Shown here: piece by piece, positions 43,279-57,800 of the stretch
Layout of the letters: every line of letters begins with the position of its first letter
Numbering within the stretch: the first letter of the stretch is position 1
NCBI GenBank assembly: GCA_914767715.1
Contig: OU612070.1
Span: 14,089,501 to 14,153,500 of the forward strand
DNA length: 64,000 nt
From: Membranipora membranacea
Taxonomy: Eukaryota; Bryozoa; Gymnolaemata; Cheilostomatida; Membraniporidae
Reading direction: 5' to 3'
The notes under the pieces: generated by a model
Told to the model about the DNA's origin: nothing
Seen by the model: the letters and a program-made list of their open reading frames with translations, nothing else
Database searches by the model: none
Made by a program: the position numbers and the translations under genes

Positions 43279-46200
43279 CTAGTAGTACCTTGTTTATAAT
43301 AATGCTTACATTTTATATCTGTTCTGTGGTTGTGAACTGTGACAAAGCGGATATGTAAACATAACCAATAATCCAGTTATTATTAGGAATGAGGATATGT
43401 GGGTTTGCTTACCTGCTCATACCTTTTGTAGAGCTTGTGCAAGGTCAAGGTGGACGCAATCGATTGGTCAATACTCATGAACCTTTAACTTCTTGCAATT
43501 GATTCACTTTTGGATAGCTAACTGCAGCAACCAAACAACCTGTCCTTGCTCTTTCCAGTGACACTTTGTTAGTCTTGGGCGGGCCTTTGTTTAAATTGAT
43601 GCATATAAGCTTAGATTACTTCAACTAAGGATAACAGTAAGTAAGCTCACTGCAACTTTTAAACTCTGACTGAGGAGATATTTATTTAGTAACTACTGGC
43701 CTTGTTTGCTGTGTTGTTGTTGCTCTCTCTGATCTACCCATCACATTCACTATTCTTGGACAGCAACAACATTGCAATGATAGGATATGCTAGATTTCCT
43801 CTTTGTCCTCTCTACCAATGTTACATAATGATAATTCATTAGGCATCCCTATGATTGCATGCTAGATGACAGAAAAATACCAAGACTCAGTGAGCTAAGT
43901 TGAAGTTTATACATTCAGTTGAGTTATATTATTATTGTTGTTGTTCTGTGGTCAGGTATAATTATCAAGTCTTGTCAGCTGCATATGAGTTGGGCTACTA
44001 TTCCTTGTTACTTTGAGGTACTATTCCATCTGAGGTACATATGAGTTGCTTTCAGTCATTGCACAAAGAAAATGGAAAACAGAATCGATCCCAATACACT
44101 TATATATGATTCGCGCTTCTTTATTCCATGTTTGCATTGTCGTTAAAAAGATCTTTGCTGAGTTTTTGTTTTTGAGACTGAATGTGTAAAGGCAAACAGG
44201 GGCGCACTGCAATTCACATCAACTCTTATTACAAAAAACAGCTCTGCTGATATTTAGTTTGCAATTGTCACTGTCTTGTATGGGGGTAGTTGACCTGGTT
44301 GCTTTGCCTGTCTGTCCTGCAAATGAGCTGAGCTTGGTGGAACCTCATTGGTCCTTCCATGATATTTTAGACATGGCCAATGGTTTTTAAAATTCTGTTG
44401 TTTTCTAAAAACGCGTGTGTGAGGGTCCAGAATTGTGACGCGCTGACCTGCAAACTGTGAAAAGTTGTGTGCAGACATTGCACTTGAGGACTTTTGCATC
44501 CATAATGGGAAATTATTATTTAATTCCTTTAGAGTTAAAAAAATTGTTTATGTTGTTTTACTTTCAAGAAAAGGGAGTTGCTAGCCACGCTGCAGACATT
44601 GTTGATCAATTGTTCATTCGAAATCATTTTCTCTTTTGTCTTACATTTTAAGTTACAATTAAGGTCAATAGGCCGGTAATCTGACATGTCAGACTGCACA
44701 GTGACTTAGGGATGATTCGATATTATTTAGCACTAAATTTTGGTTTGCTGAGGTTGAAATATATATATAAAATTAATGACATGAGTAAATGTTACCTGTT
44801 TTCTGTAATGGTGAGAAAAGGCATTTCTTCCTGCAATTACCCTACTCCTCGAATAGGTGAATAGTTTTGTCACCTGCAAAACAAATGATTGTTTTTGTCA
44901 CCAAGAAATTGAAGGGAACTTGATAATTGTGTATGTGTGTAAACACAAGACTTCTCAGCAGTTGTGGTTTACTCCCTGTTTGGTCTTTGTTAATTCCGCT
45001 CAGAGATGACATCACCGGTTTGAGGTTACTGACAAGTCTTGCAATATATGCTCTGCCAGCGGGAATGTCTCCAGGCTGTTGCCATGCAGAGAGATGCGTT
45101 TAAATCTCTTGCCTACAAAGTTATTGATGCACCAGGATGGTTTGTTGATGATGATATTATATACTATGCACTATCATTAAGTTTCATTAGTTTTAAAGTT
45201 ATTACAGGCCACGACCATAATTCTTGATTGGGCACAAGCCAAGTACCTGGACTGCTGCCTCTTAATGAATGGAAAACTGAGCGTACAAGAGCAGAGCATT
45301 ATCAGCACTGATCATAAGCGCTCAAGCTGCAGTGGAGTAGACTAATAGTTGATGAGTGTCTGAGTTTGTTTAATCAGAATTGATATATTATGTTTAATGG
45401 ATCAGTCAGCGAGTTCATTGATTAGTTGAGTCAATGGCAGGTGTTAGACCTGGCTGAACTGGTTTGTCACCTCTCCCTATACTCGGCAGCAGTGTCACAC
45501 ATGGTTGTTCTCCTGTAATTTGCATAACGTGAAACACTCGTATGGAATTATTCACTGCATTGGCAGCTTGAGAAGTGTAGGCAGCACTTTGCCACTTAGA
45601 CTTGTGAGAGCTTTTGATTTATAATCCTGCCGTAATTCTCAGATACTCTAGCAGTAAACTCAGTCAGACTGGTTTAGCTTATATGGTTCATTGATTGATA
45701 TATAGCAGGTAAAAGATGTTGATAAGATGATATACAGGCAGCGATATAGGAGTGCTAGCGCTGTGCTGGGTTAGGTCTAGTATTGTTTATGGTTTTGTCA
45801 TGTCTCAGTCTGATTTTTCATCTGTTCTGACTTGTTACAGAGATGATTGACGTAGCAGGATAAGTACACTGATTTTCTCCAGTATATACAAAGTAGGCAA
45901 TTTTGTGTTATAATCACTGCAGATTTAAACCAGAATTCAGTTCTCTTTCTTTCTCTCCCTCATACTAACAGCATATTGTACTGCTGTGTGAAGTCAGCCT
46001 TTATTCATTTTATCATTGTTTGGTATAGCATAAAGTCAACATACTGGGTGTAATATTTGCTATAAAAGAGCTACCATTGACTGAATTTTGCATATACTAG
46101 GCTTCCTTCATATCAGACGTCAAAAGTGAGGCCTTCCTTGGTAACAGACTTCAAATTATTCTATTATCCCTCCCTCCAAATATCTACGTATTAAGGACTA

Positions 46201-49200
46201 AGTCATTTATGGTTATCTGAAAAAAAGCTTTGAATGGTGGTGATGAGTGAACAAGTCATGATATGCCCGTTGTTGACCTTTTCACTTGATGAGTAATTTC
46301 TGACTGAATCGCTCTGCAGGTCCCAGATGATAATTTAATCCCGCCTCTCTCTTATGACACAGCATTAACCTGCGATTAATTTTTATTTTATATCAATATG
46401 CAATGACATCCAAATCTAATTACCGTTTTCATGTTATATTAGTTTACTTCTTCTCTTGGGACAGCATAGGTAGTTTATACTGTGACTAGCTAAAGGAACT
46501 AAAATTATAACTAAACTATAAAGAGAACCATGCTGAGGGTGGAATATACTGCTCTTTCCTATTTGGCCGGTTCGAAAGGCTGCCGGCTTTTTGTATGTAA
46601 ATCTAAGCATCAAATAGCATTCAGCAGTACTGCTGTTAATGTCTCAGGCCTCGCATCTTATCAACGAAGGGTGACGCTTCTCAAAGATAGCTAAAGGACT
46701 AAATAACAGCCGGGAGCCGTCTTTCAATATCTTCAATTTATTTCAACTCATTGCCGATGGGTTATCCACTGGTTAAATTTACTGCATATGCACATATAGA
46801 TGTTTGTTTTAGCCGATTGATTCTGTTCATGGCAGATTGGAATCATCCCCTGGCCAGAATCAATAAAATCTAATTAGTTTCATAATCTATGGCATATTAT
46901 TTTTAATGAGAGAAGAGAGAGAGACTAGGACTGGTTTACTTGAACGTGGTGGCCTGTATCTAGACTTAGTACCGTTACAGTAGTAGGTTGGTGGTATATA
47001 TCATATATATATCTTTTTTGTAATTTCTGTCTGTGTTGAGACTTTAGATCAAGCAATAAGTTTGGTCTATGTTTGAGTCAAAGTACACTATTTAACCAAC
47101 CTTTCAATGCCGGTGGGTTGTCGGGCTGGGGGGGGGGGAAGAAAGAGTTTGAGAGGCTCAAACTACAGGCTATCTAGTTGGTTTCGATCCTCCTAAACTA
47201 GTATAATATGGAATATATTACAAACTGTAACCTACTGTGTCATGGTAGAGCCTATACTATGCACTAAGTATGTAGCCTACTATACATGTACTATACTCTA
47301 TTCAATACTTGGTATTGTACTAGTATATATTATATTGCTTTACATAGCACCCAAACTATGAACTCTGTACTCTTCTGCGTATATACTATGCTATACTATA
47401 CTGTGTTCTATACTTTACACTACTTAACTATTCTTTACATAGACTAGTATAAAACTATGTATATGTATTAGTATTACACATTCATACTATGCCTAACTAT
47501 TTACCACATTATATACTATTCTATCGAATATACTATGGTGTGATGTTTTGATGGCTTACGCTGGCAGCTGAGTTGGCATAGTGTTGAGTTTTATTGTGGA
47601 TCATATCCAGGAATAAGATAGTATCTTTCAGGACTATCTTAGTGTTGAGCAGATATACATTTTATGCTGGTCTAGCAGCATGACTCACTTTATACAGACT
47701 TTCTGAGTAGTAAGGTCTAACCTATTCAAACATCATTATTATACATCAGTATAAAGTCTGGTTCAAAAGGTCAATAATGATGCTTGTTTTGTATAAGAAT
47801 TTCTACCCTAACAGATACATTTATGAGAATTCTTCCATGTAGAAAAGCACTGAGGCAGTATTCACAGCGTTTTAACCATATCGACTGAAACATTTAGAGT
47901 GGATTTTGTGTGAGATTTTATAATGCAATAGGATGAGTGAACGATTATGATGATCTTTCTTTTGGATAATACGGTATAGTTTGGCTGTAGAGGACTGACG
48001 TCTTAGTTCTCAGCTTCCGATGTGACACTGGTGGGAATACGGCTACCACAACATGTAACTTTAATGATGTCGCTGTGACATCTCCTGGCTGTTTGATAAT
48101 ATAATAAAATAATAATAAGATAATATGTCCGAAATTCCTCGTCACGACCTTTGTCACGGGCGGACACAAAGACACAATCTATCAAAACTTTGCCATATCA
48201 GCATCGATGGGTCAAGTTTGAGTACAGAGATTGTGGCTGGTTTTATATTTATCTAGCTGTACCCGTTATATGTCCGCTGCGGTATATGCCTAAGACGTGT
48301 CCGTGCGCTGTGGTTGATAAGTTGCCCTCTCTTGTTTTGCTTGAGGTGGAGACACCAACTTGATGAGGGTATAAACTTTGTTGCTGATTAATTATAAATT
48401 GATTGTATGGTCATCGAAAAGTCAGCATGTCAACTCTGCAATCATTGTGAGATAGGTAAAGTTAAAGCTCTCATCAATTATTCATACTGCCACTTCTCCT
48501 GGGATTTCCCGATTACTTGCTCACTACGTCAACTAGTCTAGCTCTGGTCACAAGAGGGGTTTTGTGAGGCTGATAACAGCCTTGATCTACTCTTTAGCAA
48601 AAATATTAAACTCTTCAATACTGTCAAGCTGCTAAAATCTATTGCTCACTGAGATTTACGACTCCGCTGTTTACCTGTGAACGTTGGCAGCAGTCTCTAT
48701 GTTATGTGACACAGACTCTCTTTGCAACAATTTTTGCTGAACAAGCCGTGATCGACGATCTGAACTTGAGAAAGCTTTACCTGTTATGTAAAAGAAAGAA
48801 GGGATAGTTTAGGACTGGCTGCTCGTTTTCGTCTTGGCATTATGGGTAATAAGTACATTGTCATTCTTGTTCACTTCGACTAAAGCTCACTAACTCACTT
48901 ATTAAGTAACATGTTTGTGTAACATTTACTCATCTGATGTTCATCCAGGAATACTTAGCTCTTGATACTCACATCAAGGGGCTCCTCCCTGCTCACATAG
49001 CTAGGCCACTCAATATTTGGATCAATCTCGTCGTAAATAGCCGCCTTTGTCTCCCCTTGTTATCTTATGTGTAGATTATATGCTTGTTGGTCGTGTCACT
49101 TTTTCTTGTTATTTCAGATACAGTAAACTCTAGATTGCTTTAGTTCTGACTATGCTTCTCAGGCACTGACCCTGTGATGATTGAGGAGTGTTTGGATTTT

Positions 49201-49320
49201 CTGCGCTGACACCATAACTATGTGATATTACACAAGGTACTAGTTTTCATATTCATCACGGAACCAATCCTAGGGTGCCTCTTTACCATATGTATATATA
49301 AAAGCCGACGGATCGGTGGC

Positions 49321-49348
49321 ATGACGCTTCTCGGCTAAGATCAAAGTG
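49321..49348 (+). ncRNA. U2 snRNA 5'-end-like fragment (probable pseudogene)
   Basis: CGCTTCTCGG directly followed by CTAAGATCAA and AGTG reproduces the conserved start of U2 snRNA but lacks the intervening CCTTTTGG. Downstream sequence shows only scattered resemblance (for example CAGCTTGCTGC). There is no branch-point-pairing region (the usual GTAGTA block is absent), so it is not a functional U2 gene; a truncated retrocopy or chance match is likely. Confidence 0.3.
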
Positions 49349-50180
49349 TTACTTCCAATGGGCGATTAGTGCCTGTTTTCAGTTTTTGGCAGCTTGCTGC
49401 ACACTTTTCAGGAGGTCCTCTATGGCCTCACCTCTAGGATGCATTCTGTTTTTCTAGGATGTTTCGCACTCTCTGTATGAGGATTTTGGGTAACTTGCCT
49501 CCCTCTTTAGGAGCAGCCCAACCTCTGTTTTGTCATCAACAGGTATATATAAAATCCTTTTATAACTACGCTTGGAACTCAGAACAACGAGATGAAACAC
49601 TTGGTGTCCAATGTGAAGAAAGTGGATTGCTTCATCCAACTTTCCAATTTTGCAGATTTCATGGATTGTACAGGCGATATAGACCCTGTCTGTGTGATGG
49701 TGTGTTATGTAATGTATTATGTAATGTGTGATGTATGTGGTTATATAAGATATCAATCTAATAACAATTTAGCTTGAAGTTTTACTGTTCGGCATAAATC
49801 AAAATGCAGCAAATATTGAGTTTTAGGATTGCACAGTGTTACTGTCTTCTAGTCTTGCGGTTGTTATATCTTCAGCTGTGATATATCGGTAAATAGTCAT
49901 TATGATTCGATATTTAATTTAGTATCCCAAGCTAAGTATATTCTCATCGTACAAATTAGGGTCAGTCCTTTCGGTTATGAGATTTGGAGAAGTTTATTAG
50001 CATAGTTTCACTAAGCTGGTAACATACTTGTGGACATATTTTAATATTGGATAGCATGCTTTCCAAGTCTAAGTTGAGCTGAGTTGCATTAGGCTGCTAT
50101 TTCTCATCAAGGTAAAGATGAAGTGGGTACAGTGGGGCCTATCGTACTTTTATGACATATTGACAGTGATGATTTGTCGG

Positions 50181-50294
50181 ACCGTCATGTCACACTGTCA
50201 TGTCACACTGTCATGTCACACTGTCATGTCACACTGTCATGTCATACTGTCATGTCATACCGTCATGTCATACCGTCATGTCATACCGTCATGT
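50181..50294. repeat. 13-bp tandem repeat
   Basis: About nine units of ACTGTCATGTCAC, drifting to ACCGTCATGTCAT toward the right. Non-coding. Confidence 0.9.
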
Positions 50295-50726
50295 TAGGGC
50301 GCTGTTGAACAATCACTGTTGTATTTTGTTTCGCTCTTTGCCTGGCTTGGTTCTCAGGTTGATGATATTTGGTGTATTTGAATACAGCTTGCAAAATATC
50401 CCAAAATAGCCTCAAATTAAAACACCCCCACCCCCTTATGAGCAGATGGTTAAATTATGGTTCTCTGTCTAAAGTCTTATATAGTATTTTCTGAGGTGTT
50501 ACGTATAGCCACTATTTGTATTAGAATTTAATCATTTTATATGACGATTAGTGGGGGACTGAATAAAGCATAGCTGAAAGTCATCAATCATTTTGACACC
50601 TACAGTCAGGAGGGGGCACAATTTGATCATTGCACTGCTGTAATGGTTCACACACCGGCAATAGTGACAGCAAAGATTATAAATCGTATAAATCATTGGT
50701 GACAGTGAAGTTTTACCACCTTTAGT

Positions 50727-50831
50727 CACAGCCAGCCCTTAAAAGTGTTCGGGATGGCGATCGCGGCCGTAGGCGGTCGCCATCGCGGCGGCCGCGATCG
50801 CCATCCCGAACGCTTTTAAGGGCTGGCTGTG
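50727..50831. mobile_element. GC-rich hAT-like MITE (105 bp) with 8-bp TSD
   Basis: Terminal arms CACAGCCAGCCCTTAAAAG and CTTTTAAGGGCTGGCTGTG continue into GGGATGGCGATCGCGGCCG, so almost the whole element folds into one hairpin. CCTTTAGT flanks both ends (50719-50726, 50832-50839). Half-copies occur in sulfotransferase introns at about 8556-8606 and 39533-39592. Confidence 0.85.
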
Positions 50832-51820
50832 CCTTTAGTTAGCTTTCTGACAGTCATTGTCAATATTTCCATTGGCTTTGGTGATGCCAAGACACGCATT
50901 CCGGATCCTGACCAATGCGACCCGGATCCCAACCAACGCAACCGGTTTAAAAATAGATTTCGGTAAAAAGTAGAAATCAATCTGTTTGGGAAAATATGTA
51001 ATCCCCTCTTTATATTTTCAGTACCTTTGACAAGATTACGTCGAAAAAAAGTTGTGGCACTTTGCACAACCAAATTCCGGATTTCCTGAAGAGGGAGTAG
51101 TTAGATATTGCCAGTGCATTATGAGCATGTTACTATACCATATTAAAACCCAGTTAGTTTAATCTGAGACAATAAAGATGGTCAAGACTGACTATGGTGC
51201 ATTATAATCTAGCTCCCATTGTATTACTGCAGGGCTTTGGTATTTTAGTTGTTTTGGTGTTTATATTTTAGGTTGAACATCCACTAGACAATGAACTAAG
51301 GCGGTGTCAGCTGTAGCTTCATATATGATAGTCCTAGCTAAGTGCAGTGAGTAGTTCTTCTAATGGTAGAATACATAACTGACTGACTGCATTGTTAAAC
51401 TGGCCTTCCTCCGCAAAAATAAGGGTAGGTGAAGACAACTGACTGAACTTAACTACTTTGTGTCCGTACGGGGGTACCAGTATATATTGTCTCTATAATT
51501 TGAGGGTGATGTGATTGTCTCTCATCTGATGGTGTATAACGTCAGATCCTCATTCACATCATAGAAAATACTACAGGTTGGTCGTACCCACGCATTTGAC
51601 TGTTATCTCAATCACAAAATTATGTTCTATTTTTTTATTGTGGGGCAACTCAGCTTAAATGGAATAGTTCAGCCCACACATATCCTGAGTTACTGAATAT
51701 TTTGCTGTATAACTGTGACTTTGTAATTTTAGTTCAAACGTGCAGAAGAATTCACTCGATAATGAGCGATTTGCAGGGAGAATATTGTCACATTTGACCT
51801 TTGCACTAGACAGAGAAAGA

Positions 51821-54800
51821 ATGTTGAAGCAGCTGGAATTCAACTGGAGACTGGATGTCCCCGAAGAGCTTCAGTCAGGCTTCAACCTGGACAGGATTGA
51901 CGAGGTTGGTGACTTGTATGTCCTTATATCACCCTCCCCTTTCTCTCCAGACGGGCAATTAGAAAATGATAAATCAATGATGATGGTGGAAACCAGGTAG
52001 TTGATCACAGTCAAATACCTAGGTTGCTGGCCGCAAAATATGTGCGTTGACAGGCTTGCACATAATTTTTATCCCTTTTCACAATGAGGATTTAACTAGC
52101 TGGGCTTGTCAGTTTATAGATCTTCTACGCGTTCCTTTCTCCATGATTGTGATGGTCTGTATTCTCTTATCACTGTAGTGATTGTGGAAATGTGTACCCG
52201 CCTTAGTGAAAGTCTTGCCCATAAACATATAAATAAATGAATGAATAAAATAAAAATAAATATATGATAAATGAAGAAATGAATAAATGAATAAATACAT
52301 AATAAATAAATGATAAATAAATGAGTATTTATATATTTATTGTTTTGCCAGAGTGCAAGTCCTGATTTAATCAATGAACTAAAGGTTTAGTTCATTGATT
52401 TAATGTATGTCCTGCTTCCGTGTAAGTCTTTATTTTCTCTCTGTTATGTAACTCAGCATTTTTGATTCAGGATGGAAATATACTGGAGGCAAACTGTGTG
52501 GTCAAGATGGATGAATACGGATTCTTCATATACTGGACCAGTGAAGGCAGAGTAAGTATGGACGAGAATATACCGGCCTTAACAAGCATTGCCCCTCCGT
52601 ATATTTTTAGTTCCTTAAATTCAAACTTCTTGAAATAAAAATAAATAACACCACCTATATCAGATGTATTGATTGGTCAATGTGTTCTCATTTTCATCCA
52701 TTCTTTGTATATGAAATTAAGATATTAAGATTGGGATTATCAAAGCTGTTTTTCCAGCTAATCAAAAACAAGCTCAAAATCGACCTTATTGGACCACCAG
52801 AAGCTGTGTTCTGAGACATTAACATCAACTCTGTTATTCTAATTTGTCAAGGCTCGCAAATCTGTGATGTATTTCATTTTAATAAGTGAGCATTTCCCTT
52901 GTTCCCATCAAACAGTACCTGCGCATTCTCTTATTTATTAACTCCTTTCAGTAATACAAATACCGAAGGGGTATATTTAAAATGCACCATCATAATCAAG
53001 AAATCTCACACTATAACGTGCTAAGAACTCCTGTGAGACTGATTATTCACACATTTTCACTGAGTTAGACTGATTTCCTATATGTTATTATATATTTTAG
53101 GAGGGACAGGTGATAGAATGCTCACAGATCAGTGATATAAGATTTGATTCTCCTAACAAGGTTTGTACACTTCAGGGACATGTCCTATATCGTTAGTGTA
53201 AACCTGTACAAGTATTGCTAGCACTATATATTCACCCCACTCCCCCGCATAGAAATTCAGGACTGCCTGTCAGGAAACCTTCCGATCCAAAAGCCAGTTA
53301 AAATTCGCTTATCTGTTCTCACAGCAGATAGTTTGCCGCGGACACTATTCTAATAAACAGTTTTCTGAGCTCCGCAAAAAGAGTTGTCCTTTCTCTAGTT
53401 AGGTACTTTTAACCCACGTAGCATAGGAAAAAGGAGCTGAAATTGGCTCACATTGGACACCGCATATAATAGGATATAAATTTGTTTTTATTCAGCATCT
53501 TCCAAATCACTGGGGGCTTGAAAGCTGATAAATCTCAATTTTAGTGACAAAACTCATGAAAAATTCCATGGAATTTGTCTACAAAACTGGCAAATATTGA
53601 TATGAATGACTAACCGAATACCAAAATGATTTCCCAGACTATGTCTCTATGAGTTTTCAATGTCGCAGATTCTGAATCAAAAATGGTTTTTATCCTTTTA
53701 TAAGCAATTTTCAAGATAAGCTCATGTCAGCTCCTTTTTCCTATGCTGCGTGGGTTAAAAAGTAGGACAACTCTTTTTTATAGCTCAGAAAATATCTTTA
53801 AATCTGGCTTAACCACAATAGAAATGCAAAGTGGCGTCCCTCGAACGCTATAGCCACATGAACAGTTTCACTGGAAACGCGTTCGGCTTGTTTTTGTGTT
53901 TATACTTACGGCAGTAGTTTGTAGGGATTCAGCTGTTTTAGAATGACACTATGGTCATATCAGACCTTCAGAAGTCACTCTTAAATATGTTTGACGTAAC
54001 TATGCCTTTTTTTTATTTTTGTTCTTTTTTGGTACGGCAACAAATTATGCTTGATGACTAAGCAAAAAAATTGTATGAATAATGGAGAGTTGAGAAAATT
54101 TGCCATCATAGATTTCAGGACACTAGTTTATTCATCCAAAACACTGCAACAGGATTTGAAACCAAAATTAAAACCATCAGATACAAGGCAGAAACAGTGG
54201 CATAAAAATAAGAAGCCTCTCATCTGGGTACAGGTAATGTTTATGTCTGACAGCTAGGTTGTTATCAGATGTTTACAAAAATTGTCCTTTCAGTACGGTC
54301 CACATAATGACTTGTGTCGTGAGTGGCCTCTTGAACTTGCCATAGTTGCGAGATGACACTTCCTTTTCTGGATGATGTTGACCACCTCCGTCTCAATTTT
54401 GTACCAAGGAGTGAGACTCTTTGCTTGTACCACTTCATACTTATCTGTGCTGGAAACATAGCGGACAGTTATCATTATTGCTCATTAAATTCCTGCAGTA
54501 CCCTTGATAAAACAAGCCATTATCGCTAAATGTCTAAAAATTCCACAACGTGTAACAATGCAATGAAACGTGTCACCATATCATGTCGGAGGCATTGGAC
54601 TTTAGAAATCTTAGAATTTTGCAGAAAACTATGCTGCGTCGTGTCAAATCAAGAGAGGTAGGATCGCTGATTCTCAGTCTACATGTAATCGACATTGTCA
54701 TTCTCAGACTAGGTGTCAGTGACATCGTGTCACAACTAATCATCACTGTACTACGCTGCTAATGCTCTGTTACTTTAACTCTGCAATCAGATCAAATCTA

Positions 54801-57800
54801 TAAAGAATTTTACATTTGATTAGCAAGTAAAAAGCAATGATTGCCGTGATAACAAGGGAACTGATGATGGAAGATATAAGATTGACGCATGTCCTGTAAT
54901 CTACAGCAGATTGTCCACTAGCATGTTACAGATTGTGAAGCAACGAGCAAATATCATGCAGCATCATCATATCTGCAATAAATTCTGATATCCTGATTAA
55001 AAAAACCGATATTTGTGCAGCTGTCTTGATTATTCAAAATCCCGGTGATCAGACATTAGGTATGATCTATAAATAGATTTTCTATTAATAGATTTAAGGG
55101 TACTGGCAGGCTAGAGGCAACAAGTGACCTTCTTGAGATGTTATGAAAAATGTATTATTTAAAATAATGTTTAGTCTGCAGACCACATCTTATGAGTAAA
55201 GTACTTTAGTATTTGCAAACTTGGTTCTTTCTTGTCTGAATGAATTATGTAAGGAACCTTGTTTGTAAATCAACCTGCCAGACAGATTAGCTGTAGGTTT
55301 GCAGAAGTTTGTCTGGTGTCCTTGCAACTTGCACAGAGGGTTCATATCTGTGTGATATTTTCTGTTATTTTTATAAAAAAAGTAAAAATAGATGGTTTAA
55401 TAGGAAGACAGATAGGATTTTGATAACCGCATTCTGAGATTAGAACCTGCCAAAAGTTTCAACATAGTACATCAGAGCCTGTCTCTATCAATTATTCCAT
55501 ACAATCATTGAGCTCTGTTTAGATGCCTAGGAGCTGAAACATCAGCCTATTATATAAACAAATGGGTAAATTGTCTGTAGCAGGCGAAATCATATCCTAA
55601 AGTTGTTTAATTTATGCGAGAAAGTCAGTGTTAAAGGGTTATTAGGAAATATAGAGTGTGCTCCTACCCCCCCCCCCCTCCACCCTCCCATCCACCCAGT
55701 CTCAATTAAACTCATAAATTTATCTGGTATTTAGTCAGAAATTGTGATGAGAAAAAAGTTCCCTCCAATTGATATTGAATAATAAATGCTATATCATCAT
55801 AACCTTTTATATAACTAAAATAACATGATGGTATGATTGTGTAAAATGTTTGTATAGTTGTAGGTATTTGTTTTTTTCCCCATCTTGTTGACCTTGACCT
55901 TGTTTTTTTTAGTCATCATATAACGGCAGCAGTAGTACATACAATTCCTCACTGTCCGGCAGCGCAGAGTCAAAGGTCGTATGTATCTGTTCTGGTTTAG
56001 ACTTTGTCAGTCTCACCTACACATACTTCTTAGCAAAGAAAGGAGATATAGCTGAGAGATGGCTGAAGAATCTCCGCAGCATAACGCATAACTATAAGGC
56101 AAACAATGTCTGTGCTATGATGCAACTTCAAAAACAGTGAGAATTAGAATAAACGTATTGATATATCAAATTTGTAATTATAGATATTGATATTTTTATT
56201 TGTCCCTCAAACCTATTTATCTCAAAATCAAAATTAAGTGGTAGTTTTATTTGGTTTGATAATAATAGTGTTGTCGTATTCTCTTTTTACACGGATGAAC
56301 AACTCCCCACTCATTCATCATGGTGCAAACTCAGTAGGATGTTGAAGCATGAAGTCCCTGATCAGGTCACATTCCATCACTACTCTTATAATATTGGCTC
56401 TGAGCTCGCTTTCAAAAAATTAACATTCTACACCAGCAAATGATATCGTTTGTTGATTTAAGTACAATCTCTCGGTTGCTTGCTCACAGCACGCATATAC
56501 TACATGTTTGTTGTAGCTGGTTGAAGTTGTGTTTGATGAGAAATCCAAACAGTAAGATACCAGTGAGGAGTATAACTCGAACCTTCGCCTCGGGTAAAAC
56601 TGAGAAGATGGTGATGCAAGCTTTAGAAGAGCTCGGTCTGCCCGGAGGGAAGGTGAGTAACTGCTGGCGCCCTCATGTCGTCTGTACTTTCATCTCATAT
56701 CGGATCAGAGATATGTGTTAGGAACCGATTTTGTAAGAGCTAGACATCATGGGTGACCTGGGCTGACATATTCAATCATTCTGTAATATCAGTGAAATTT
56801 GAGGTGGAGTTAACCCAAATATATAAGATTTTTGAAAACCTCAAAATCTGTATAAATACAGACTTGCAGCTTTTCAAAAATCTTATATTTATGTGTTAGG
56901 ATAAGAAATTGTTGAAGATACAGTCGGTTTAATCTTCAATATTAGCAACTGAGCCAAGGGTCAGAATGGATGAATATGACAGTCAGGTCCCATATACACA
57001 CTGCAAAATTTATTTTCTTGGTTTCGTTTCATCAAATAGCCATGTGGCTTCAATACAGAGAAAAATGTCCTTTTTAACTAGACCCACAGACTAATAAAAG
57101 AGTTGTATGACACGGTTGTCCCTGTGCAGCATGAATCGCCTGTCGGCTCTGTCTCTTCTGCTCCCACTACCGCGGGCGGGTCCTTCCTCTAAGCCTGTCA
57201 AATATTAATGGCTGTCAACGCTTATTTAAAGATATTACCAGCCCCTTTAATTCACTGTTATTGTGTCATAGCTGGATTTTGAATAAGGATTTGCACATTT
57301 TGCTATTACGCCACAGAATACTGCACATATTGATGCTTATAAAAATTAAGATTTGAAATCCTAAGTTATGGCACATGTTTATATTGAAATGCACTGTTAT
57401 TGGTAGGTTAACAGATAAATATTTGCAATGCTATATTATTTAATTTACAGTGAAAAATATAAGATTCATCAAATGGAATAATTTTCGTTTGAACAACTCC
57501 TGGGATATAATATTTATTTTGCATGTTGTACAAACATCATATGCGAGGATTTTCACAATCTCATGCATTACACTACTAACCCTAAGCTCTAGATTTGCAC
57601 TTCATATTCCCAGCAAGTTGTCGTCGCTGAGTTAATCCATCGGGCTCTGTTGTCACAGAGAAAACTCAAAGCCTGAGAAATTGAGGACAGGTAACGCTAC
57701 CATAGTCGTGTAACCCATCGTTGCCACCAAATCTGTAACGACAACTTCGCTGCTCGATAAAATGAAACAGGCGGCCTGCAGGGTATTACAACTGCTTTCT

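Larger units (their letters stand above)
43279..51820. other. Intergenic region upstream of phospholipase C-beta
   Basis: Single-copy looking sequence with no supportable coding gene; short ORFs on both strands lack domains. Contents: G run at about 47128-47139, a TACTATA-rich low-complexity stretch (about 47180-47530), a U2-like motif (49321-49348), a 13-bp tandem repeat (50181-50294), and a GC-rich MITE (50727-50831). An acceptor-like GTAATTTTAG ends at 51733, so the non-coding first exon and promoter of the phospholipase gene should lie here. Confidence 0.5.

Noticed and set aside
44254-44499. 81-codon minus-strand ORF with basic, Pro/Gln-rich tail
   Set aside because: No recognisable family, splice signals or repeat in the window; could not be separated from chance.
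45039-45227. 62-codon ORF (QRECLQAVAMQRDAFKSLAY)
   Set aside because: Somewhat protein-like, but isolated, with no start context, neighbouring exon or known domain.
50181-50294. ORF across the CATGTCACACTGT repeat (serine/histidine-rich peptide)
   Set aside because: The frame is an artefact of the 13-bp tandem repeat; no splice or start context and no homologous domain.
52109-52374. Two overlapping minus-strand ORFs rich in Phe, Ile and Tyr
   Set aside because: They are translations of the ATAAATGA-type low-complexity repeat in PLCB intron 1.
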